64,000 nucleotides of DNA from Photobacterium profundum SS9 (GCF_000196255.1 NC_006370.1:2431411-2495410), one strand, 5' to 3'. Shown: positions 1-9,690, numbered from the stretch's first letter. Numbers and translations are program-made. The notes: a model not told the origin generated them from the letters alone.

Positions 1-2
1 TG

Positions 3-722
3 TTAGCGTTAGGTCGTGTGGCAAATGTGCAAGGGTTTGGTCTTGAAGAACTTGGTATTACAACCACACAACGTGGCACTGTTGACGTTAATGATTACCT
101 ACAGACTAAATACCCAAACATTTACGCTGTAGGCGATGTAGCAGGCCCTTTCCAGCTAACGCATGCCGCAGCCCACCAAGCATGGTACGCTGCTGTTAAT
201 GGTTTATTTGGACAGTTTAAGAAATTTAAAGCCGATTATTCTGTACTGCCAGCCGCCACTTATACGGCACCTGAAGTCGCTCGGGTGGGTATTAATGAAA
301 AAGAAGCTGAAAACCTCAATATTGAATTTGATGTAACACGCTATGGTATCGATGATCTTGACCGTGCCATTACTGATGGTGAAGATTATGGTTTTGTAAA
401 AGTGATTACGCCTAAAGGTAAAGATAAGATTTTAGGCGTCACGATTGTAGGCAATAATGCGAGCGAACTATTAGCTGAATTTACCCTAGCCATGCGCCAC
501 GGATTAGGTTTGAACAAAATACTCGGTACTATTCACCCTTACCCTACGATGAGTGAAGCCAATAAATATACTGCTGGCGTTTGGAAACAAGCCAATGCGC
601 CACAGGCATTGCTCGCTTGGGTAAAGAAATACCATGCTGGGATGCGTAATGATAAAAGCCAAAAAATAACGCAACCGACAGCACCAAACACACAAGCTAA
701 GCTCGAAGAAGAGCAGCGTTAA
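3..722 (+). CDS. FAD-dependent pyridine nucleotide-disulfide oxidoreductase, C-terminal part (5' truncated)
   Basis: The reading frame is open from the first bases of the window (codons start at base 3), so the N-terminal FAD domain lies outside. The visible 239 residues hold the end of the FAD domain (the YAVGDVAG motif that binds the flavin pyrophosphate) and the complete dimerisation domain, ending in the family signature HPYPTMSEA. This is the mercuric reductase/dihydrolipoamide dehydrogenase-like family that transfers electrons from NAD(P)H through FAD. The substrate cannot be told without the redox-active cysteine region. It ends 22 bp before ynjB on the same strand and may be cotranscribed with it. 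The class assignment is firm; the exact role is unknown. Confidence 0.82.
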   Translation, partial: LALGRVANVQGFGLEELGITTTQRGTVDVNDYLQTKYPNIYAVGDVAGPFQLTHAAAHQAWYAAVNGLFGQFKKFKADYSVLPAATYTAPEVARVGINEKEAENLNIEFDVTRYGIDDLDRAITDGEDYGFVKVITPKGKDKILGVTIVGNNASELLAEFTLAMRHGLGLNKILGTIHPYPTMSEANKYTAGVWKQANAPQALLAWVKKYHAGMRNDKSQKITQPTAPNTQAKLEEEQR

Positions 723-744
723 GCGAATAAGGATATTCTGAAAA

Positions 745-1953
745 ATGAAAAAACTAACAACAGCTTTGGGGTTAACGTTCGCGTTAGCCTCTGGCTTTTT
801 TGCATCAAACTTTGCACATGCTGAACAACAAACAAGTTCTTACTCATCAGAAATGGTAAAAAAGTGGCAACAAATAGAAAGTAAAGCCGACGGACAAACA
901 GTCTATTTTAACGCGTGGGGTGGAAGCCAAGAAATAAATGCCTACTTGCGCTGGGCAGCCAAAGGACTAAAATCGCGTTACAACGTCACGTTAAAACACG
1001 TCAAAGTCGCTGATATTGCAGAAACAACACAACGTTTAGTCGCTGAAAAAACAGCAGGCAAAAATAGTGACGGCAGCGTCGATATGGTATGGATTAACGG
1101 TGAAAATTTCCGCTCAATGAAGCTCGGCAATCTACTTTATGGTCCTTTCGTAGATCAACTTCCTAACTGGGAGCATGTTGATAAACGACTTCCCGTTTTT
1201 GAAGACTTTACTGAATCGACTGATGGGCTTGAAGCCCCGTGGGGTGTTGGGCAGCTTGTCTTTATTCACGACAAGCAAACGTTAAATAATCCACCGCAAA
1301 ATTTTTCTGAACTATTAAGCCTTGCTAAAGCCTTTCCCGGTAAGGTGAGTTACCCTCAGCCACCAGAATTTCATGGTAGTAGTTTCTTAAAAGCCGCTTT
1401 AATTGAACTAACAAACAACAAAAAAGCACTGTATCAACCGTTGGATGCTCAGAAAGATAAAGTACTTTTTGATAATGTTACAGCCCCTTTATGGCAATAC
1501 CTTGATCAACTTCACCCTGTTGCATGGCAGCAAGGTAAACGTTTCCCATCAGGTACAACTGAAACGATTCAATTGCTTGATGATAGACAATTATTGCTCG
1601 CACTCACATTCAACCCTAATGCGGCAAATGCAGCCATTGAACACGGAACACTCACAGAAACCGCTCAAGCTTATGCTTTCAAGCAAGGAGCATTGTCTAA
1701 TATTCACTTTTTAGCGATACCTTGGAATTCATCAGCTAAAGAAGGTGCACAAGTTGCCATTAACTTTTTATTAAGCCCAGAAGCTCAAACGCGTAAAGCT
1801 GAAACCAGAATATGGGGCGATCCATCGGTATTAAAAGTAGAGTCGCTTGAAAACGGAAGCCATGGGTTTTCACTGTTTCAACCCATTGCTGAACCCCACC
1901 CAAGTTGGTTAACAGCCATAGAGCAAGAATGGCAACGCCGTTACGGTCACTAA
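745..1953 (+). CDS. ynjB: ABC transporter periplasmic substrate-binding protein, YnjB type
   Basis: A 402-residue protein with a Sec signal peptide (hydrophobic segment about residues 8-25, likely cleavage after AHA) followed by an extracellular solute-binding fold of the size seen in E. coli YnjB. It is followed by a fused permease (YnjC), an ATPase (YnjD) and a CDP-alcohol phosphotransferase (YnjF), the same set as the E. coli ynj cluster, which supports the assignment. The substrate is not established for this family. The ATG is preceded by an AAGGATATT-like ribosome site. The 125-bp gap to ynjC, with an intervening hairpin, suggests the binding protein may be made in excess over the membrane components. 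Confidence 0.85.
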   Translation: MKKLTTALGLTFALASGFFASNFAHAEQQTSSYSSEMVKKWQQIESKADGQTVYFNAWGGSQEINAYLRWAAKGLKSRYNVTLKHVKVADIAETTQRLVAEKTAGKNSDGSVDMVWINGENFRSMKLGNLLYGPFVDQLPNWEHVDKRLPVFEDFTESTDGLEAPWGVGQLVFIHDKQTLNNPPQNFSELLSLAKAFPGKVSYPQPPEFHGSSFLKAALIELTNNKKALYQPLDAQKDKVLFDNVTAPLWQYLDQLHPVAWQQGKRFPSGTTETIQLLDDRQLLLALTFNPNAANAAIEHGTLTETAQAYAFKQGALSNIHFLAIPWNSSAKEGAQVAINFLLSPEAQTRKAETRIWGDPSVLKVESLENGSHGFSLFQPIAEPHPSWLTAIEQEWQRRYGH

Positions 1954-1960
1954 TAAAATC

Positions 1961-1990
1961 GAGGTGTCAGAACATAACGTTAGGCACCTC
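1961..1990 (+). other. Intergenic mRNA hairpin between ynjB and ynjC
   Basis: An 8-bp inverted repeat (GAGGTGTC at 1961-1968 and GGCACCTC at 1983-1990, one G-U pair) lies just after the ynjB stop. There is no T-run, so it looks more like an mRNA-stabilising or attenuating hairpin than a strong terminator. A perfect TATAAT occurs at 2044-2049 and could be a separate promoter for ynjC, but its -35 region is poor. Confidence 0.35.
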
Positions 1991-2078
1991 AAACTCACTA
2001 TAATGAAAGGGTAATAAATCGGTTTATGCTGTCTTTTTCTCTGTATAATATTGTCGCTGGTAAGGCTTCGGAAAACAC

Positions 2079-3836
2079 ATGATTCGCTTGCTGTACTTAG
2101 TGACAATACTCATTTGTGCTTTACCTTTAATACCCGGTGTATTGGGTATTGTGCTACCTGCTCTTTCTTGGTTACCAGCCCTTGGTTTATACACACCAAA
2201 CTTTTCAGCTTTTAATATAGCCTTTCAATGGTCGGGGCTTTCTCAGTCAATTTTCCTAACACTGTTTACGGGAATTGGCAGCACTGTACTCGCGATAACG
2301 CTTTGCTTTTTTATTCTTCGGGCTAATTGGAATAGCCCTCGCTGGCAACGTATCGAGCACTTAATTGCCCCTATGCTGGCATTACCTCATGTCGCATTTG
2401 CTATTGGCTTTGCTTTTACCTTTGCGCCTACAGGCTGGCTATTCAGATTACTCGAAAGTATCGGTATAGATACATCGTCGGCTTTTACCCTTATTCAAGA
2501 TCCTTACGGCATAGGGCTATTATTCGCGCTCGCGATAAAAGAGACCCCTTTTTTACTCTTAATGAGTGTGTCTGTTTTACACCAAATACGTGTTAATCAA
2601 TTGCAAGCCGTCGCAGCAAGCTTAGGTTATAACCATAATGAAACCTGGTTAAAAGTCGTATTACCGCAATGGCTTCCTAAGATGCGTATGCCTATTTACG
2701 CCGTATTGGCGTACGGCTTATCAGTTGTCGATATTGCGTTAATTCTTGGCCCTACACGCCCCCCTACACTCGCAGTTTTAGTTTGGCAGTGGTTTAACGA
2801 ACCTGATTTACTTTTAATTACCCGAGCAGCCGTCGGTGCGTTACTGCTTCTTACTGTTTCTTTCAGTGTTTTAGCACTTGCACGTACTATTGAGTGGTTT
2901 GCATTTGATATAAAACGTGAATGGCAGATTTCTGGCGCTTTTCGCCCTCAGGCTACAACTCCCCTCACGACCAAAAGCAATAAAAGAAAGAGACACACAG
3001 GCATAAGTGGACGACTGCATTGGCCATTTTTCATTGTACCTATTGTGGTTGTTCCCGTTTTACTGCTTTGGTCTTTTGCTCAACGCTGGCGTTTTCCTGA
3101 TGCACTACCAAGTCGGTACAGTGCACGCTTTTGGCTACAAGAAAGTAATACACTGATTGAACTCGCCACCAGCAGTGCAATGCTGGCTTGTATTAGTGCT
3201 TGTCTGGCTTTGATTTTAGCCATTGGTTGTCTTGAATACCGTCAAAAGTATCAACGTGGGCTACCTACGTGGTTAATTGCTTTACCAATGGTTATTCCTC
3301 AACTCTCTATTTTATTTGGTATGCAAATATCGACCTATTTCATTTCAGGTCAATACTATTGGTTTTGGGTAATATGGAGCCACGTGCTATTTGCTTTCCC
3401 GTATTTATACCTGTCTTTAGATGGCCCATGGCGCAGCTATGATATCCGGCTCGATCAATCAGCCCGTAGTTTAGGCATGAATGCATGGGCGACGTGGTGG
3501 AAAGTAAAGCGCCCTCTCATGATGCCTGCTATTTGGTTAGCTATCGCTGTCGGCATGAGCGTAAGTCTTGCGCAATACCTGCCAACACAAATTTTAGGTG
3601 CTGGACGTATTTCAACCTTAACCACTGAAGCTGTCGCTTTAGCCAGTGGGCAAGATCGTCGCGTCAGTGCTGTTTACGGTTTACTTCAAGGGTTGTTACC
3701 TTTGATTTTCTTCACTTTGGCACTGATTGCCAGTCGTTATTCGGGTAACTTTTCCCGTCGTAAAAAATCGATTCAACGACAAACACGGAGTACCAACACG
3801 GATGACCTTATCTGTGGAAAACCTCACTATAAATAA
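2079..3836 (+). CDS. ynjC: ABC transporter fused permease, YnjC type
   Basis: A 585-residue integral membrane protein with two homologous permease halves in one chain, as in YnjC and ThiP. The EAA-like cytoplasmic loops that contact the ATPase are visible near residues 185-205 (AASLGYNHNETWLKVVLPQ) and in the second half (SARSLGMNAWATWWKVKRP). At least ten hydrophobic segments are apparent. It is longer than E. coli YnjC, mainly through a basic linker between the halves around residues 290-310. The 3' end overlaps the start of ynjD by 35 bp, which points to translational coupling. It forms the inner-membrane channel of the YnjBCD importer. Confidence 0.87.
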   Translation: MIRLLYLVTILICALPLIPGVLGIVLPALSWLPALGLYTPNFSAFNIAFQWSGLSQSIFLTLFTGIGSTVLAITLCFFILRANWNSPRWQRIEHLIAPMLALPHVAFAIGFAFTFAPTGWLFRLLESIGIDTSSAFTLIQDPYGIGLLFALAIKETPFLLLMSVSVLHQIRVNQLQAVAASLGYNHNETWLKVVLPQWLPKMRMPIYAVLAYGLSVVDIALILGPTRPPTLAVLVWQWFNEPDLLLITRAAVGALLLLTVSFSVLALARTIEWFAFDIKREWQISGAFRPQATTPLTTKSNKRKRHTGISGRLHWPFFIVPIVVVPVLLLWSFAQRWRFPDALPSRYSARFWLQESNTLIELATSSAMLACISACLALILAIGCLEYRQKYQRGLPTWLIALPMVIPQLSILFGMQISTYFISGQYYWFWVIWSHVLFAFPYLYLSLDGPWRSYDIRLDQSARSLGMNAWATWWKVKRPLMMPAIWLAIAVGMSVSLAQYLPTQILGAGRISTLTTEAVALASGQDRRVSAVYGLLQGLLPLIFFTLALIASRYSGNFSRRKKSIQRQTRSTNTDDLICGKPHYK

Positions 3837-4461
3837 CGCTAATATACCGCTTATTTCTTCTATCAACTTCAGTATTAATAATGGTGAAGTGATGACATTA
3901 ATGGGACCAAGCGGCTGCGGTAAATCTAGCTTATTAAGTGCTATTGCTGGTCATTTAAGCCCAGTATTCACCTTAGAAGGTAAAATACAGCTTAATAATA
4001 CGATCATGAATGATCTTGAACCCGACCAACGTCAAATTGGGATCTTATTTCAAGATGATTTGTTATTTCCTCATCTCAACGTGTGGGAAAATTTAGCCTT
4101 TGGATTACCCCGAACGATCACAGGGGCAAACAGAAAGAACGAAGCGATTCAGACACTGACACAAGTAGGATTACACGATATCGCCTTTAACATGCCTAAT
4201 GAAATATCGGGAGGACAACGCGCTAGAGTCAGTTTAATGCGAACATTATTAGCAAAACCAAAAGCGGTTTTATTAGATGAACCCTTTAGTAAACTCGATA
4301 AAGCCTTACGGGTTGAATTTAGACACTTTGTTTTTGAGCAAATCAAGACACAAGATATTCCCGCATTAATGGTGACACATGACGATGACGATATTCCTGA
4401 AAATGGACTGGTTTTACGCTGGCCATGGAACGACAATGATCGAGGGTTAGCCAATGCTTGA
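3802..4461 (+). CDS. ynjD: ABC transporter ATP-binding protein, YnjD type
   Basis: A 219-residue ATPase with Walker A GPSGCGKSS, Q-loop FQDDLLFPH, signature ISGGQRARVS, Walker B AVLLDEPFSKLD and a switch histidine in VTHDDDD. I chose the ATG at 3802 because MTLSVENLTI is the expected beginning of the nucleotide-binding domain; a longer frame from 3727 lies wholly within ynjC and adds residues unrelated to the family. It is short for an ABC ATPase and has no regulatory C-terminal domain, typical of YnjD. It overlaps ynjC upstream and ynjF downstream (8 bp). Confidence 0.88.
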   Translation: MTLSVENLTINNANIPLISSINFSINNGEVMTLMGPSGCGKSSLLSAIAGHLSPVFTLEGKIQLNNTIMNDLEPDQRQIGILFQDDLLFPHLNVWENLAFGLPRTITGANRKNEAIQTLTQVGLHDIAFNMPNEISGGQRARVSLMRTLLAKPKAVLLDEPFSKLDKALRVEFRHFVFEQIKTQDIPALMVTHDDDDIPENGLVLRWPWNDNDRGLANA

Positions 4462-5083
4462 TCGCTATGCAGTTAAAGTTATTCGTTGGCCGCTAAAAAC
4501 ACTGGCAGCCCTACCCGATAAACTCGGCATTACGGCTAACCAAGTAACGTTAGCTGGCTTTTTAATTGGCTTACTTGCCTTACCATCCCTTATGCTGCAA
4601 GAGTATGATTGGGCACTTACATTCATCGTTATTAATCGAATATTTGATGGCTTAGACGGCGCTATTGCACGTCGACAAGGCATTACAGATTGCGGTGGTT
4701 TTCTCGATATCACACTGGATTTTCTATTTTATTCGATGGTGCCATTTGGCTTTGTATTGGCAGACCCAAGTGCAAACGCCGTTGCCGGTGCGTTCTTGAT
4801 ATTTTCGTTTATTGGTACTGGCTCAAGTTTTCTATCTTTTGCCATAATGGCAGGAAAACGAAATATCGAAAGCCCTGTTTATAAGCAAAAATCTTTGTAC
4901 TACATCGGAGGATTAACGGAAGGCACAGAAACCATTGCCTGCTTTGTACTGTTCTGCTTATTTCCACAATACTTTGCAATCATCGCATGGGTGTACGGCA
5001 CCTTATGCTGGATTACAACGGCTACACGTATCTGGGCGGGTTATCACACCTTGAAAGATACACCTGAAATAGAGGTTAATTGA
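4454..5083 (+). CDS. ynjF: CDP-alcohol phosphatidyltransferase family protein, YnjF type
   Basis: A 209-residue membrane protein with the CDP-alcohol phosphotransferase motif: DGLDGAIAR followed by GGFLDITLD, which supplies the metal-binding aspartates. Several transmembrane helices follow. The motif spacing and the LDFLFY continuation resemble E. coli YnjF. The family joins a CDP-linked lipid to an alcohol acceptor; the acceptor for YnjF is unknown. The gene overlaps ynjD by 8 bp, so it belongs to the transporter operon. The rhodanese gene ynjE, found between ynjD and ynjF in E. coli, is missing here. Confidence 0.82.
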   Translation: MLDRYAVKVIRWPLKTLAALPDKLGITANQVTLAGFLIGLLALPSLMLQEYDWALTFIVINRIFDGLDGAIARRQGITDCGGFLDITLDFLFYSMVPFGFVLADPSANAVAGAFLIFSFIGTGSSFLSFAIMAGKRNIESPVYKQKSLYYIGGLTEGTETIACFVLFCLFPQYFAIIAWVYGTLCWITTATRIWAGYHTLKDTPEIEVN

Positions 5084-5111
5084 TAACAATTTGATCGATT
5101 AATGACTGAAT

Positions 5112-5170
5112 AAAAACGGCAAGGAAAAATAATTACTCACTAGAGTAAAAATCCCTCACCTTGCCGTTTT
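5112..5170. terminator. Bidirectional terminator between convergent ynjF and reductase gene
   Basis: A 12-bp perfect inverted repeat (AAAACGGCAAGG ending at 5124 and CCTTGCCGTTTT at 5159-5170) with A-rich and T-rich edges on both strands and a loop of about 34 nt. It lies between two converging genes. Confidence 0.7.
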
Positions 5171-5228
5171 ATAATTATGTATTCTTTCAATGCTGCAAGC
5201 GTATAGACCAAATAAGAAACAAAGTAGA

Positions 5229-6296
5229 TTAGAAGCCTTCTAGAACCACTTTACCGATCGACTTACCTGATTCAATGTAAGCATGCGCTTTTATAAGGTT
5301 TTCAGCATTTATCTTGCCAAAATTCTGCCCTAGTGTTGTGACTAACTCACCATCATCAATCAATGAAGATACTGCGTTTAATAACTGGCGCTGCTTATCC
5401 ATATCAGCCGTTTGGAACATTGAACGTGTAAACATTAATTCCCAATGAAGTGATAACGACTTACGCTTCAACTTCATAATGTCTATCGGTTCTTGGGGAT
5501 CATCAATCAATGCCAATTGCCCTTGAGGTGCAAGAGCTTCGACAATCTCATCAAAATGTTTATCTGTGTGTGTAAGACTAATGACATGCGTAACATCACT
5601 GATTCCGATGCGTGTCAGCTCTTCTGTGAGTGATTTCGAATGATCGATTACATAATCAGCACCTAGGCTTGTTACCCATGCTTGGCTTTCTTTACGTGAA
5701 GCAGTACCAATCACTGTCGCATTCGTTAACTTAACCGCTAATTGGGTTAAAATTGAACCCACACCACCAGATGCACCCACGATCAGTAAGCGGGTGTCTG
5801 TCGGCTTATTTGCTTCGTTGGCTTCTTGATCTGAAGATACATGGCTGGTCACGTTAAATCCAAGGCGATCAAACCCAAGTCGATCAAACAGTAGCTCCCA
5901 AGCCGTAATTGCCGTTAACGGTAAGGCTGCGGCTTCTGTATTAGATAATGTTAATGGCTGCTTACCTACAATGCGTTCATCCACAAGATGGTATTCAGCA
6001 TTGGTACCTTGACGCGTAATATCACCGGCATACCATACTTTATCACCCACCTTATAGTGCTCTACATCACCACCAATCGCGACAATTTCACCGACTGCAT
6101 CCCAACCTAGAATTTTATGTTCACCTTCATTCGGTTGAGCATTACGACGAATTTTAGTATCGACAGGGTTAACCGAAATTGCATTAACGTTAACCAATAC
6201 ATCTCGCCCTGTTGCCGTCGGCATCGGTAACTCGATATCTAATAGTGCATCTGGTTGATCAATGGCTTTCGCTTCTAAGTATCCGATGGCTTTCAT
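5229..6296 (-). CDS. Zinc-independent alcohol dehydrogenase-like NADPH quinone oxidoreductase
   Basis: A 355-residue medium-chain dehydrogenase/reductase. The N-terminal catalytic domain contains NAISVNPVDTKIR and GWDAVGEIVAIG, typical of the zinc-free quinone oxidoreductase branch. The Rossmann motif GASGGVGSI lies near residue 175. The structural and catalytic zinc cysteines are absent. Just before the Rossmann fold is a linker with a small internal repeat (FDRLG twice) followed by a polar stretch, somewhat longer than usual for the family. The gene is divergent from a LysR regulator at 6485, which probably controls it. The substrate is unknown; quinones or reactive carbonyls are likely. 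Confidence 0.82.
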   Translation of the reverse strand: MKAIGYLEAKAIDQPDALLDIELPMPTATGRDVLVNVNAISVNPVDTKIRRNAQPNEGEHKILGWDAVGEIVAIGGDVEHYKVGDKVWYAGDITRQGTNAEYHLVDERIVGKQPLTLSNTEAAALPLTAITAWELLFDRLGFDRLGFNVTSHVSSDQEANEANKPTDTRLLIVGASGGVGSILTQLAVKLTNATVIGTASRKESQAWVTSLGADYVIDHSKSLTEELTRIGISDVTHVISLTHTDKHFDEIVEALAPQGQLALIDDPQEPIDIMKLKRKSLSLHWELMFTRSMFQTADMDKQRQLLNAVSSLIDDGELVTTLGQNFGKINAENLIKAHAYIESGKSIGKVVLEGF

Positions 6297-6322
6297 GGTT
6301 ATTCTCTTTAATGTTTGAGGGC

Positions 6323-6387
6323 TATACCCAAGTTACCTCAAGATGCTCGTTTCTCTGAATCCTGCATCTTGAGGTGACTTGGGTATA
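6323..6387. repeat. Palindromic MITE-like repeat, copy 1 (65 bp)
   Basis: A nearly perfect palindrome starting TATACCCAAGTTACCTCAAG and ending CTTGAGGTGACTTGGGTATA. The same ends occur at 20208, 21747 and 60661. It lies in the divergent promoter region between the reductase and LysR genes, close to the reductase start. Confidence 0.85.
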
Positions 6388-6484
6388 TATTATTGTTAAA
6401 GCAATAATAGAAGAGAATGAGCCAATTAAAAACAGTATAATGATTTAAACTTTTTCAAAATAATATTGATAATAAGTATCTACC

Positions 6485-7426
6485 ATGAATACAACAGACC
6501 TCGAACTTTTTGTCAGAACCGCTGATATCGGCAACATTACGGCTGCTGCTGTGCAGCTCGACATTAGTCCTGCAGCCGCAAGTGCAGCACTGAAGCGGCT
6601 TGAAAAACAATTAGGCACCGAGTTGTTTATTCGTTCTACACGTCAGTTACGTATTACTGCTGAAGGTGAGCGTTTTTTACTTCATTGCCGTCAAGCACTG
6701 AGCTCTCTGGATGATGCTAAAGCATCCATTACGGAAATGAAGGGAGAAATAGCCGGAGAAGTGCGTTTATCTGTTTCTTCAGACTTAGGGCGTAACCTTA
6801 TTTTGCCGTGGTTAGACGAAGTCATGGATAACAACCCTAAACTCAGTTTTCAACTCAGTATTGGCGATTCGCTGGCTGACTTCTACATGGATAAAGTCGA
6901 TGTTGCCCTACGTTATGGGCAACCTGAAGATTCAACAATGATAGCGTTTAAATTGGCCACAGTAGATCGCGTAATTTGCGCATCACCAGCCTATATTGCG
7001 ACATATGGTTCACCGCAAAAACCTGAAGATTTGCTTCACCATAACTGTTTGCTATATCAGCTGGGTAACAAAACATATAACCAGTGGGATCTGTTCAGTA
7101 AAAACAGTGACGATACGATCTCGAACACTGATGACAGCATTAAATCCAAATATAAAATCAAAGTGAGCAGTAATCGCATGTGTAACGATGGCGATATTGT
7201 TAGACGCTGGGCCGTTGCAGGTAAAGGCATAGCGCTAAAATCACGTTTAGATTTAAGCCATGATCTAAATGCAGGTCGAGTTGTCGAGCTAATGCCCGAT
7301 TACTATGTTAAACCAACAAGTTTATGGCTAATTTGTCCAAGCCGGAAACAAGTCACCCCCGCCATTTTACTATTGCGTGATTTGCTAAGAAAAAAATGCC
7401 AAGCGCTGCTCGCCTCTAAAAAGTAA
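6485..7426 (+). CDS. LysR-family transcriptional regulator
   Basis: A 313-residue protein with an N-terminal winged helix-turn-helix (residues about 1-60, containing GNITAAAVQLDISPAAASAALKRLEK-type sequence) and a LysR substrate-binding domain from about residue 90. It is transcribed away from the reductase gene at 5229-6296, the usual arrangement for a LysR regulator and its target. The effector is unknown. The palindromic repeat at 6323-6387 sits in their shared intergenic region. Confidence 0.88.
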   Translation: MNTTDLELFVRTADIGNITAAAVQLDISPAAASAALKRLEKQLGTELFIRSTRQLRITAEGERFLLHCRQALSSLDDAKASITEMKGEIAGEVRLSVSSDLGRNLILPWLDEVMDNNPKLSFQLSIGDSLADFYMDKVDVALRYGQPEDSTMIAFKLATVDRVICASPAYIATYGSPQKPEDLLHHNCLLYQLGNKTYNQWDLFSKNSDDTISNTDDSIKSKYKIKVSSNRMCNDGDIVRRWAVAGKGIALKSRLDLSHDLNAGRVVELMPDYYVKPTSLWLICPSRKQVTPAILLLRDLLRKKCQALLASKK

Positions 7427-7472
7427 GTATATTGAATCGAGCACGTGTGTATGACGCTTATCTATACCTCTT

Positions 7473-8375
7473 TTAGCGCATCCATTCACGGTGAAGCTGC
7501 TCACTATCACCTAGGTATGCTAATAGCCATTCAAGCGCAGGGTTTACGCATTCGGTATTCCATGCAAGGCAACATGGGCTAACCGCAGGTTTATTCACTA
7601 ACTGCTTTTCGACTAATTCACCCGATTCAATCCGAGGAATTGCCATATGCGTAGGTACAACACTGATCCCCAACCCTGCTTTTAAACACTGTAGCGCACT
7701 GTACCAATTAGGCACCATGATTCGGCGCTGGTTATCCATTATCCAGGTAACACGTTTAGGCAATGTACGCGCCGTATCTTCAAGGCAAATAGCCGGGTAC
7801 TGAACTAACTCTTCTGCGGTAAGTTTATGTTCTACGTTTGCTAGTGGGTGATCTTTACTCACCACAAATTTCCACGTGAGTGTTCCCATATCGCGATAAT
7901 CAAATGCACCACCCACAGGAACAGCTGCAGTAGCGCCAATAGCTAAATCTGCTCTGCCATCAGCGAGGGCATCCCAGACACCATTAAACACTTCCATGCT
8001 CAAATGCAACTCCACATCAGGGAAGGCGCAGTAAAAATCACGTACTAAGGTATTGACTCGGCTTTCTCTTACCACTGTATCTAAAGCAACAGAGACACTT
8101 TGCGACCAACCATTCGCTACACGCTGCGTTTGCAAGCGCATCAATTCCATTTGCTTAATTAATTTGCGCGCTTCTTCGACAAAATACTCGCCAGCTGGCG
8201 TTAATTTAACCTGCCTATGCAAGCGAACAAATAATTCGACAGCTAAACGCTCTTCGATTAATCGAACGGTGTAACTAATTGCACTAGGTACTTTATGTAA
8301 TTCTTCTGCCGCAGCGGAAAAGCTGCCACGCCTAGCAACAACATCAATAACTTGCAGATCATTGTATGAAAACAT
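7473..8375 (-). CDS. punR: LysR-family regulator of purine transport, PunR-like
   Basis: A 300-residue LysR protein. The N-terminal HTH (GSFSAAAEELHKVPSAISYTV) and conserved blocks such as EVFNGVWDALADGRADLAIGAT and DTARTLPKRVTWIMDNQ closely resemble E. coli YdhB (PunR). It is divergent from a YdhC (PunC)-like transporter, exactly as in E. coli, where PunR responds to adenine and activates punC. The gene pair conservation makes the assignment good; the ligand in this organism is inferred. Confidence 0.82.
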   Translation of the reverse strand: MFSYNDLQVIDVVARRGSFSAAAEELHKVPSAISYTVRLIEERLAVELFVRLHRQVKLTPAGEYFVEEARKLIKQMELMRLQTQRVANGWSQSVSVALDTVVRESRVNTLVRDFYCAFPDVELHLSMEVFNGVWDALADGRADLAIGATAAVPVGGAFDYRDMGTLTWKFVVSKDHPLANVEHKLTAEELVQYPAICLEDTARTLPKRVTWIMDNQRRIMVPNWYSALQCLKAGLGISVVPTHMAIPRIESGELVEKQLVNKPAVSPCCLAWNTECVNPALEWLLAYLGDSEQLHREWMR

Positions 8376-8481
8376 ATCACATCAAATTTTTTGAAAGCAG
8401 TGTTGAAATATTACCGTTTCACAGCCAGTAAAACCACCATTAAACTTGCCGCAATGTTATTTGATTAAAAGAAAAAGCGTA

Positions 8482-9690
8482 ATGAAAAACCAACCATCAA
8501 AAATCACCCTAGCCTGGTTTGCATGCCTTAGTATGTTAGGGTTTCTCGCAACAGACATGTATTTACCTGCATTTGCAACAATTCAAGAAGAATTTGGTAC
8601 AACACAATCACTTATTGGTATCTCTTTAAGTATCTTCCTTCTTGGTATGGCGTTAGGGCAGTTAATCTACGGACCGCTTTCAGACCGCATTGGGCGTATT
8701 AAAGTCTTAATTGCCGGCATGACGTTATTCAGTGTCGCTTCGGTATTATGTGCTTTTGCACCGAACGTAGAAATGTTTCTTGTAGCACGTTTTGCACAGG
8801 CTTTAGGTGCATGTAGTGCTACCGTTATTTGGCAAGCAGTTGTTGTTGACCGTTACGAAGGTAAAGTATCTGAACGCGTGTTTGCGACAATCATGCCGCT
8901 AGTCGCCTTATCTCCGGCACTTGCTCCTCTTGCAGGTGCGATGCTTGAAGGTCAATTCGGCTGGCGTAGTATTTTTGTCTCTCTTGTTGGTTTTGGTGCT
9001 GTTTTAGCGATTATGTCACTGAAAGAGACTGAAAGTGCACCAACGGCGAAAAACCATGAAAAAGTATTCGTTCAGCTAAAGAAAGATTATAAACAAATTT
9101 TAAGTTCAAAAAAATTCATCGGCAATATGCTAATTTTTGCAGCATGTTCTGCGGCATTCTTTGCTTACTTAACAGGCTCACCGTTCATTATGGGCGCAAT
9201 GGGTTATTCAGGCGCTGATATCGGCTTGAGCTATGCCCCACAAACTGTTGGCTTCATTATTGGTGGTTACGGTTGCCGTACACTATTAGCTAAATATGAA
9301 AGCAAGAAAATTTTGCCATGGTTACTAACGCTATTCGTTACCACGGTAGTGATGATGTTCTTTATTTCACTTAGCACATCACCAACATCAATTTGGCCGA
9401 TCTTGCTTCCATTCTGCTTCCTAGCGGTTGCAAATGGTGCGATTTACCCAATCGTAGTTAGCCAAGCACTATCAGAATTCAGGAACTGTAGTGCGACAGC
9501 AGCAGGCTTACTTAACTTTATGCAAACAATGGTTTGTGTGGCAGCAAGTGCATTAGTATCAGCATTTACTGCAAATGGTCTAATTACGGTAACAACAGCC
9601 ATGTTCGTGACAGGTTTTATCGCTCTGATTGGTTTTAGCCTTGTTGTACAAGCACGTCGTGAAATACCACAAGATGCACAAACAGCTTAA
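8482..9690 (+). CDS. punC: MFS transporter, PunC (YdhC)-like purine transporter
   Basis: A 402-residue major facilitator of the Bcr/CflA-like drug:H+ antiporter group with about twelve hydrophobic segments. It contains LGFLATDMYLPAFATIQ, the motif-A loop GPLSDRIGRIKVL and PFCFLAVANGAIYPIVVSQAL, all close to E. coli YdhC. I chose the ATG at 8482 because the sequence before it (from 8446) is not part of the family. In E. coli this protein transports purine nucleosides and is controlled by the divergent punR. A terminator follows. Confidence 0.83.
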   Translation: MKNQPSKITLAWFACLSMLGFLATDMYLPAFATIQEEFGTTQSLIGISLSIFLLGMALGQLIYGPLSDRIGRIKVLIAGMTLFSVASVLCAFAPNVEMFLVARFAQALGACSATVIWQAVVVDRYEGKVSERVFATIMPLVALSPALAPLAGAMLEGQFGWRSIFVSLVGFGAVLAIMSLKETESAPTAKNHEKVFVQLKKDYKQILSSKKFIGNMLIFAACSAAFFAYLTGSPFIMGAMGYSGADIGLSYAPQTVGFIIGGYGCRTLLAKYESKKILPWLLTLFVTTVVMMFFISLSTSPTSIWPILLPFCFLAVANGAIYPIVVSQALSEFRNCSATAAGLLNFMQTMVCVAASALVSAFTANGLITVTTAMFVTGFIALIGFSLVVQARREIPQDAQTA

